11,850 nt of DNA from an uncultured Clostridia bacterium (GTDB taxonomy: Bacteria > Bacillota > Clostridia > UBA1381). Below, piece after piece: positions 7,555 through 11,850 of the stretch (positions are counted from its first letter, which is position 1; every line of letters starts with the position of its first letter). The translations under genes were made by a program, and so were the position numbers. The notes under the pieces are model-generated. The model worked only from the letters and a program-made list of their open reading frames with translations. It was not told the DNA's origin and did no database searches. The stretch is from assembly GCA_934463455.1 (NCBI GenBank), contig CAKSJU010000066.1, positions 1 through 11,850 on the forward strand. Direction: 5' to 3'.

Positions 7555-8409
7555 TTAGTTTTCTTCTTCTTCGAGCAAATCCTCCACATATTTCGGGAGC
7601 ATGAAAGCACCGAGGTGAAGATTTGTTGTATAGTACCATGTTCTGATATTTCTTTCATTCCAGCGTGACGGATTAAAATCCTCAATCGGATGATATTTTT
7701 TTGAAGCAAATCCAAAAAGCCAATACCCCGACGGGCAAGTAGGAATATGCGCCTGATAAACTCTGCTTATAGGGAATGTCCTGTACGCTTTCCTGTGCAT
7801 AGCTCTGCATGACGCTTCATCTTCATCAAAAAACGGACTCCCGTGCTGATAAACAAGTATTCCGTCCTCTCTTAAAGCCTTGTAGCAATTGCCGTAAAAC
7901 TCCTTTGTAAAAAGTCCCGCCGTATGTCCGAGCGGATCGGTTGCGTCGCTTATTATCAAATCATATTGATTGCTTTTTGTACGCAGGAATTTAAGTCCGT
8001 CTTCATAAAATATTTTAACTCTTTTATCCTCAAGACCTTTTGCATTATCCGGAAAATATTTTCTGCAAACTTCCACAAAGGTTTCATCCGGCTCAACAAC
8101 ATCGATTTCTTCTATTTCATCGTAATAGGAAAGCTCTCTCGCAACTCCTCCGTCGCCTCCGCCTATTACAAGAACATTCTTCACATTCGGATGCACCGCC
8201 ATCGGTACATGCACTATCATTTCATCATAAATAAATTCTTCCTTTTCGCTGAAAATAACGCTTCCGTCCGAAGTTAAAAATCTTCCGAATTCCGGCGAAT
8301 CAAATACATCAATACGTTGAAATTCACTTTCTTTTCCATAGAGCTGTTTTTCTACTCTTATCGACATTTTAACGTTATTGGTATGCATTTCGGAAAACCA
8401 AAAATCCAT
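7555..8409 (-). CDS. speE: Spermidine synthase family aminopropyltransferase
   Basis: Family members transfer an aminopropyl group from decarboxylated SAM to putrescine or another amine. The 284-residue protein has a short N-terminal beta domain and a Rossmann methyltransferase-like core: SDGSVIFSEKEEFIYDE (47-63, Tyr61), VLVIGGGDGGVARE (79-92, Asp86), VVEPD with Glu106 for ribose binding, IISDATDP with Asp155, and HIPTCPSGYW (221-230). The acidic catalytic positions are kept, but two sites differ from the usual form: YHE is YDE at Asp62, and the Tyr of IPTY is Cys225. The ATG at 8409 is preferred because GGAGG lies 6 nt upstream; an in-frame TTG abuts that GGAGG and is too close. It is the second gene of the polyamine operon, 81 nt after speA and 25 nt before the dehydrogenase. 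No speD is present in the window, so its aminopropyl donor must come from elsewhere, or its substrate differs. Family assignment is secure, exact substrate is not. Confidence 0.88.
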   Translation of the reverse strand: MDFWFSEMHTNNVKMSIRVEKQLYGKESEFQRIDVFDSPEFGRFLTSDGSVIFSEKEEFIYDEMIVHVPMAVHPNVKNVLVIGGGDGGVARELSYYDEIEEIDVVEPDETFVEVCRKYFPDNAKGLEDKRVKIFYEDGLKFLRTKSNQYDLIISDATDPLGHTAGLFTKEFYGNCYKALREDGILVYQHGSPFFDEDEASCRAMHRKAYRTFPISRVYQAHIPTCPSGYWLFGFASKKYHPIEDFNPSRWNERNIRTWYYTTNLHLGAFMLPKYVEDLLEEEEN

Positions 8410-8444
8410 AAACAACCTCCATTCCGCCGCCCTGTGCCGACATT

Positions 8445-8470
8445 TTTCTTTTAATCGGCAATAAAAGAAA
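8445..8470 (-). other. AT-rich perfect hairpin in the speA-speE spacer
   Basis: TTTCTTTTA and TAAAAGAAA form a perfect 9-bp inverted repeat around an 8-nt loop, in the 81-nt gap between speA and speE. A partly overlapping alternative pairs TGCCGA (8435-8440) with TCGGCA (8455-8460). It is not followed by a T run on the minus strand, so it does not look like a simple terminator. It could stabilise or process the mRNA between the two genes, or be chance in AT-rich DNA. Confidence 0.35.
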
Positions 8471-8490
8471 TTTTCACACCGACACGACTC

Positions 8491-9939
8491 TTATTTCAAT
8501 ACATTTAATCTTTCAACATCGGAGTCCTCCGTTCCCTGCATGGAACACCCCTTTTCCTTAGCGTAAACAATATATTCTATTATTTCCTTTGTTATAATCT
8601 CACCCGGTGCGAGAATAGGTATTCCGGGCGGATAACACATAACAAATTCTCCGCATATACGTCCGGCAGTTTCCTTTATCGGCAGGGATTCCTTTTCTGC
8701 ATAAAATGCCTTTTGAGGAGTCGCCGAAACCTTGGGAGCAATGTATTCGTTGGACAGAAGTCCCGTAGGGTCTTTTGAATACAGTCTCTTTATATCCGCC
8801 AATGCTCCGACAAGTCTTTCTATATCCTGAATCCTGTCGCCTATTGAAATATATGCCAATATATTTCCTATATCGCCGAATTCAATCTGTATGTCATACT
8901 CATCTCGTAAAAGGTCGTATACTTCTATTCCCGCAAGCCCTATATCTCTTGTATACACAGACAGCTTAGTCACGTCAAAATCAAAAATACTGTCTTTATT
9001 GATAATTTCACGCCCGTAAGCATAGTACCCGCCGATAGAGTTTATTTCTTCACGCGCATACTCCGCCATTGTGCTGACCTTTTCAAAAGTTTCTTCTCCG
9101 CGCAATGCAAGATTTCGCCTTGATATATCAAGACTTGACATCAAAAGATATGAAGCGCTTGTTGTCTGAGTCAAATTAATTATCTGGCTCACATGACCTT
9201 CATTTACATTTTTTCCGAGCAAAAGAATTGAACTCTGTGTAAGACTTCCCCCTGATTTGTGCATTGATACCGCCGCAAAATCAGCACCCGCTTCCATTGC
9301 CGACACCGGCAGATTTTTTCCGAAATAAAGATGCGTACCGTGCGCCTCGTCTACCAGAGCAAGCATTTTATGTTCATGTGCCAGTTTTACAATCTCACGC
9401 AGATTTGAACAAATTCCATAGTAAGTGGGATTATTGATAAGTATTGCAACCGCATTCGGATTATCTTCAATTGCCTGCTTTACATCTTCTATTTCCATGC
9501 CGAGAGAAATTCCGAGTCTTGTATCTACTTTAGGATTTACATATACAGGCTCCGCACCGCACAAAACCAGCGCATTTATAACACTTTTATGAACATTTCG
9601 CGGCATTATGATTTTATCTCCCGATTTGCAGGCGGACAATATCATGCTCTGTACCGAAGATGTTGTTCCTCCCACCATAAAAAAAGCATGCGCCGCGCCA
9701 AAAGCTTCCGCCGCCAGCTCTTCCGCTTCTTTTATAACCGAAACCGGATGACAAAGGTTGTCGAGCGGCTTCATTGAATTTACGTCTATTCCGACGCATT
9801 TTTCTCCCAAAAGCTCAACAAGCTCAGGATTCCCTCTTCCCCGCTTATGACCGGGAACGTCAAAAGGAACAACCCGTTGTTTTTTAAACCTTGCCAAAGC
9901 CTCATATACCGGAGCTCTCTGCTGTTTATTATATATCAT
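8491..9939 (-). CDS. speA: Arginine decarboxylase (Orn/Lys/Arg decarboxylase, fold type I)
   Basis: A PLP enzyme that decarboxylates arginine to agmatine, the entry step of this operon. The 482-residue length fits the short Bacillus/clostridial form without the N-terminal response-regulator-like domain of the acid-induced enzymes. Visible elements are VPFDVPGHKRGRGNPEL (24-40), the MVGGTTSSVQ cofactor-phosphate loop (88-97), LVDEAHGTHLYF (195-206, Asp197 and His200 contacting PLP), SMHKSGGSLTQSS with Schiff-base Lys228, and the C-terminal domain segment MCYPPGIPILAPGE. The ATG at 9939 has GAGAGG 8 nt upstream and AGGA nearer. Lysine or ornithine decarboxylation cannot be excluded from sequence alone, since the family is mixed, but the agmatine-consuming aguA and aguB in the same operon argue strongly for arginine. 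An intrinsic terminator ends immediately before its ribosome binding site, so expression may depend on read-through. Confidence 0.93.
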   Translation of the reverse strand: MIYNKQQRAPVYEALARFKKQRVVPFDVPGHKRGRGNPELVELLGEKCVGIDVNSMKPLDNLCHPVSVIKEAEELAAEAFGAAHAFFMVGGTTSSVQSMILSACKSGDKIIMPRNVHKSVINALVLCGAEPVYVNPKVDTRLGISLGMEIEDVKQAIEDNPNAVAILINNPTYYGICSNLREIVKLAHEHKMLALVDEAHGTHLYFGKNLPVSAMEAGADFAAVSMHKSGGSLTQSSILLLGKNVNEGHVSQIINLTQTTSASYLLMSSLDISRRNLALRGEETFEKVSTMAEYAREEINSIGGYYAYGREIINKDSIFDFDVTKLSVYTRDIGLAGIEVYDLLRDEYDIQIEFGDIGNILAYISIGDRIQDIERLVGALADIKRLYSKDPTGLLSNEYIAPKVSATPQKAFYAEKESLPIKETAGRICGEFVMCYPPGIPILAPGEIITKEIIEYIVYAKEKGCSMQGTEDSDVERLNVLK

Positions 9940-9953
9940 TTTCCTAACCTCTC

Positions 9954-9986
9954 AAAAAAGGCGGTGTACTTTTTATACACCGCCTT
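9954..9986 (-). terminator. Intrinsic terminator immediately upstream of the speA ribosome binding site
   Basis: AAGGCGGTGTA (9958-9968) and TACACCGCCTT (9976-9986) form a perfect 11-bp GC-rich stem with a 7-nt loop. Read on the minus strand, the stem runs straight into six T residues (9959-9954), the form of a Rho-independent terminator. In the plus direction no T run follows, so it acts only toward speA. The speA Shine-Dalgarno begins at the next base (9953) and the start codon is 15 nt away. It could end an upstream small RNA or act as a regulated attenuator of the polyamine operon. Confidence 0.85.
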
Positions 9987-10202
9987 GCTGTCATACCATT
10001 TAAAAAAATAAGCATGATTGTTTCATTTTCATCAGAGCCTGTATTATCAACGCAAACCAAAACAAAATCCTGTAATCCTGCGGTAAAAACAGTTTCACAA
10101 AAATCACATCTGCCCGGTAAGCATCATATAGCAAATATACTGTTACTACTCTTATTGACCTTTCACAAGTGTGCGCTAATCCAATATTAATCACCTATAA
10201 AA

Positions 10203-10220
10203 TTTGAGTCTCAAACTCAA
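10203..10220 (-). repeat. Short inverted repeat in the speA leader
   Basis: TTTGAG-T-CTCAAA (10203-10215) is a perfect 6-bp inverted repeat with one central base. Shifted by one, TTGAGT (10204-10209) also pairs with ACTCAA (10215-10220) around 5 nt. The symmetry in DNA suits a dimeric regulator's operator as well as an RNA hairpin; it lies about 145 nt downstream of the predicted transcription start, which favours an RNA or roadblock role over a classical promoter operator. Confidence 0.35.
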
Positions 10221-10226
10221 TCAATA

Positions 10227-10252
10227 GCCGCAGCGAAACGCTGCTTCGGCAG
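10227..10252 (-). other. GC-rich hairpin with two mutually exclusive folds
   Basis: In the minus-strand RNA, GCAGCG and CGCUGC (10244-10230) pair around a UUU loop, and outer GCC/GGC pairs (10250-10248 with 10229-10227) extend the stem past a 3-nt bulge. The same GCAG (10244-10241) can instead pair with the preceding CUGC (10252-10249) around a CGAA loop. The two hairpins share bases and cannot coexist, the kind of arrangement used by RNA switches. No function is shown by sequence alone. Confidence 0.5.
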
Positions 10253-10279
10253 CTGACCCGCCTGTCCGTATGGGCTTGA

Positions 10280-10306
10280 CTTTTTCCTGCTTTCGCATGG
10301 AAAAAG
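10280..10306 (-). other. Long stem capped by a GAAA tetraloop in the speA leader
   Basis: In the minus-strand RNA, CUUUUUCC (10306-10299) pairs with GGAAAAAG (10287-10280), a bulged A follows, and UGC/GCA (10297-10295 with 10290-10288) closes a GAAA loop (10294-10291). That gives 11 pairs with a GNRA tetraloop, a motif often used for tertiary docking in structured RNAs. It begins about 50 nt after the predicted transcription start and has no T run after it, so it is not a terminator. Confidence 0.55.
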
Positions 10307-10365
10307 AGGTCATATATTTGCATGAAAACAATTCAATCATTTCCATAGCACATTATTATATACCT

Positions 10366-10393
10366 ATTATAACACAACCGTAGAAAATGTCAA
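10366..10393 (-). promoter_or_regulatory. Near-consensus sigma-A promoter for the speA leader
   Basis: On the minus strand, a perfect TTGACA (10393-10388) and a perfect TATAAT (10371-10366) are separated by 16 nt. A second TATAAT at 10360-10355 lies 11 nt further on. Transcription should begin near 10359, about 420 nt before the speA ATG. It starts 38 nt after the stop codon of the leucine-rich repeat gene, so the polyamine operon is probably an independent unit. Such a strong promoter in front of a biosynthetic operon fits control by the downstream terminator rather than by promoter strength. Confidence 0.85.
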
Positions 10394-10431
10394 TAGTTTT
10401 TACATATTTATTACATTATGTATACTTATAT

Positions 10432-11850
10432 TTATTTTGTTATTATTTTTAGCTCTGTACAATTATATATCGGTTTTATGTCCTTCAGATTATTAAACAC
10501 AAAAATTTTTACAACATCGTCTTTCTTCACTGAAAATTCATTCCCGATTATATCATTTATACCAATTTGAAGCTCTGTTTCAAAGCATTTAACCGAGCAT
10601 AACGAATTATTATCATATGCAGCAAATACAACCGTAACTTTTTCTCTCGGTACTTCGGCAATTATCGAGGCAGTATTCGTACCGGCATCATATGTCACTG
10701 CCGAATCGCAGTCTTTCCACATTTCTATCTCTTTGTGCGGTATACCCGCATTTTCAGCATAGCTTTCAATATAACTTTGCTTTGGACAATAAATAATCAA
10801 ATTGTCGTTGTTTCTGTCAAAAGCCGTTCCCGATACAGATACAGTATTTTCTTTTATAACTACAGCCTCTAACATTCCGCAGCCCGTGAAAGCATTACTT
10901 TCAATATTTATTAAAGAATCCGGGCAAATTATTACTTTCAAGTAGTTGCATCCCGAAAAAGCATACTCCGGTATACAGCTAACCCCCTCCGGTACGGCAA
11001 CAACACTAAGGCTTTCACATCCCAAAAAAATATGTCCCCCTGAATTTTTTAAATTTTTAGGATAATTTACTCTTCTTAGCAGTGTGCAACCGGAAAATGC
11101 ATATTCCATTATATCTGTCACAGTATCCGGTATATTCATTTTTTCAACCGAAACACACCTTGAAAAAGCATTTTTCCCTATATATTGCAAATTTTCCGGC
11201 AATATAATATTGTTAATTTTATTGCACCCCGAAAAAGCGCAATCAGGTATTTTAGTCACTCCATCCGGTATGCTTATGCTTGTCAGGCTGTCGCAGTCTG
11301 CGAACACTCCTCCGGCATTTGCCGCCGTCGTCCAATTTTTCGGATAATTTGCTTTGCTTAATTTTTTGCATCCCGAAAATACTTTCTCTCCCGTTTCGGT
11401 TATTGTATCCGGCAAAATAATTTCCTTTAATGCACTGCAATTCGAAAAGGAATACGATGATATTTTTAAAAGTGCATTCGGCAGCTTTACCTCGGCAAGA
11501 CCGGTACATCCCGAAAATGTACTTTCCTTTACTTCTGTTATTTTATCCGAAAGTGATATTTTTGTAAGCGATATACATCCCGAAAACGCTCTTGACCCAA
11601 GCTCCTCAACGCTGTTCGGAATATTTATCTCCTCCAGCTTCGCGCAGCTTTGAAATGCTGCCGTACCTATTGCAGTAAGTGTTTCGGGCAGTAATATGCT
11701 TTTTAAATTGCTGCACCCGTAAAAGGCGTAATTCGGTATTCTTGTCACTCCCTCCGGTACACTTATGCTTGTCAATGCTTCACATCCGTAAAATATCTTT
11801 CCGTTGCTTGACGCTGTTGTCCAGCTCTTTGGATAGTTTACATTTGTCAA
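10432..11850 (-). CDS. BspA-type leucine-rich repeat surface protein, C-terminal part
   Basis: The frame is open at the right edge, so only the last 472 codons are seen; the true start is outside. Residues 1-340 of this part are tandem LRR_5 (BspA/TpLRR) units of about 23-24 residues with the pattern AF-x-GC-x-x-L-x-x-I-x-(L/I)-P-x-x-(L/V)-x-x-I, roughly 14 copies. Such proteins are usually secreted and bind host or polymer ligands. A larger repeat is also visible: NYPK-containing units at 5, 168 and 262, each followed by a very similar ALTSISVPEGVTRIP-like segment. After the repeats comes a domain (about 380-472) ending in VKIFVFNNLKDIKPIY, similar to a beta-sandwich module recurring at the end of secreted clostridial proteins. 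No LPXTG anchor is present at the C-terminus. Ligand and attachment are unknown. The stop lies 38 nt before the next promoter and no clear terminator follows. Confidence 0.9.
   Translation of the reverse strand: MTNVNYPKSWTTASSNGKIFYGCEALTSISVPEGVTRIPNYAFYGCSNLKSILLPETLTAIGTAAFQSCAKLEEINIPNSVEELGSRAFSGCISLTKISLSDKITEVKESTFSGCTGLAEVKLPNALLKISSYSFSNCSALKEIILPDTITETGEKVFSGCKKLSKANYPKNWTTAANAGGVFADCDSLTSISIPDGVTKIPDCAFSGCNKINNIILPENLQYIGKNAFSRCVSVEKMNIPDTVTDIMEYAFSGCTLLRRVNYPKNLKNSGGHIFLGCESLSVVAVPEGVSCIPEYAFSGCNYLKVIICPDSLINIESNAFTGCGMLEAVVIKENTVSVSGTAFDRNNDNLIIYCPKQSYIESYAENAGIPHKEIEMWKDCDSAVTYDAGTNTASIIAEVPREKVTVVFAAYDNNSLCSVKCFETELQIGINDIIGNEFSVKKDDVVKIFVFNNLKDIKPIYNCTELKIITK

Larger units (their letters stand above)
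9954..10359 (-). ncRNA. Predicted structured leader or small RNA upstream of speA
   Basis: A near-consensus promoter at 10393-10366 and a strong intrinsic terminator at 9986-9954 bracket about 405 nt with no convincing gene, so a discrete RNA of that size is expected, with a longer read-through form encoding the polyamine operon. Its 5' part is rich in hairpins: a GAAA-tetraloop stem (10306-10280), a GC-rich hairpin with an alternative fold (10252-10227) and a TTTGAG/CTCAAA repeat (10215-10203). The 3' part (about 10200-9990) is less structured. I compared it by memory with common riboswitches (lysine, SAM, guanidine I-III, cobalamin, c-di-GMP, PreQ1) and recognise none of their cores. Alternatives are an unlinked small RNA, a dispersed repeat, or a plain long 5' UTR. 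Confidence 0.5.

Noticed and set aside
10000..10194. A 64-codon minus-strand frame starting at GTG in the speA leader.
   Set aside because: No Shine-Dalgarno sequence precedes the GTG, the composition looks like translated non-coding AT-rich DNA, and the frame covers part of the predicted structured leader. No recognisable family.
9954..10393. Assignment of the speA leader to a known riboswitch such as lysine, guanidine or SAM types.
   Set aside because: None of the conserved core sequences I know for these classes could be found; a covariance-model search is needed before naming it.
1..11850. Mobile elements, CRISPR arrays, tRNA or rRNA genes.
   Set aside because: No transposase, integrase, regularly spaced repeats, tRNA-like cloverleaf or rRNA sequence was seen; the only tandem repeats are protein-level LRR units.

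Overview
The window looks like chromosomal DNA of an anaerobic Gram-positive bacterium of the class Clostridia, probably a gut Oscillospiraceae/Ruminococcaceae- or Lachnospiraceae-like organism. This is inferred from the AT-rich composition (roughly 40% GC by eye), AGGAGG-like ribosome binding sites, TTGACA/TATAAT-type promoters, a short fold-I arginine decarboxylase, and a BspA-type leucine-rich repeat protein whose C-terminal domain resembles those of secreted clostridial proteins. Every supported gene is on the minus strand, so transcription runs from high to low coordinates. No mobile element, CRISPR array, tRNA or rRNA was seen.

Layout in transcription order. (1) 11850-10432: the C-terminal part of a large leucine-rich repeat surface protein whose start lies outside the window. 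(2) 10431-9940: a non-coding stretch of about 490 nt with a near-consensus promoter, several hairpins, and an intrinsic terminator that ends right at the ribosome binding site of the next gene. (3) 9939-3166: a six-gene polyamine operon, speA - speE - carboxy(nor)spermidine dehydrogenase - nspC - aguA - aguB, with very tight spacing (two 4-nt overlaps and one 1-nt gap in the distal part). (4) 3145-163: a promoter followed by a PHP-domain phosphoesterase-like gene, a small lipoprotein of unknown function, and lysS (lysyl-tRNA synthetase). (5) 26-1: the first codons of another gene, cut by the window edge.

How the polyamine genes work together. SpeA decarboxylates arginine to agmatine. AguA deiminates agmatine to N-carbamoylputrescine, and AguB hydrolyses that to putrescine. 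The dehydrogenase condenses putrescine with aspartate semialdehyde to carboxyspermidine, and NspC decarboxylates this to spermidine. The operon therefore encodes a complete arginine-to-spermidine route that needs no decarboxylated SAM. It also carries a spermidine-synthase homologue (SpeE) with no SAM decarboxylase gene (speD) in the window and with changes at positions I recall as part of the amine-acceptor pocket, so its substrate is open to question.

The points most worth a second look are the structured leader and terminator in front of speA, which could be an attenuator, a riboswitch-type element or a separate small RNA, and the role of the SpeE homologue inside a carboxyspermidine-type operon.
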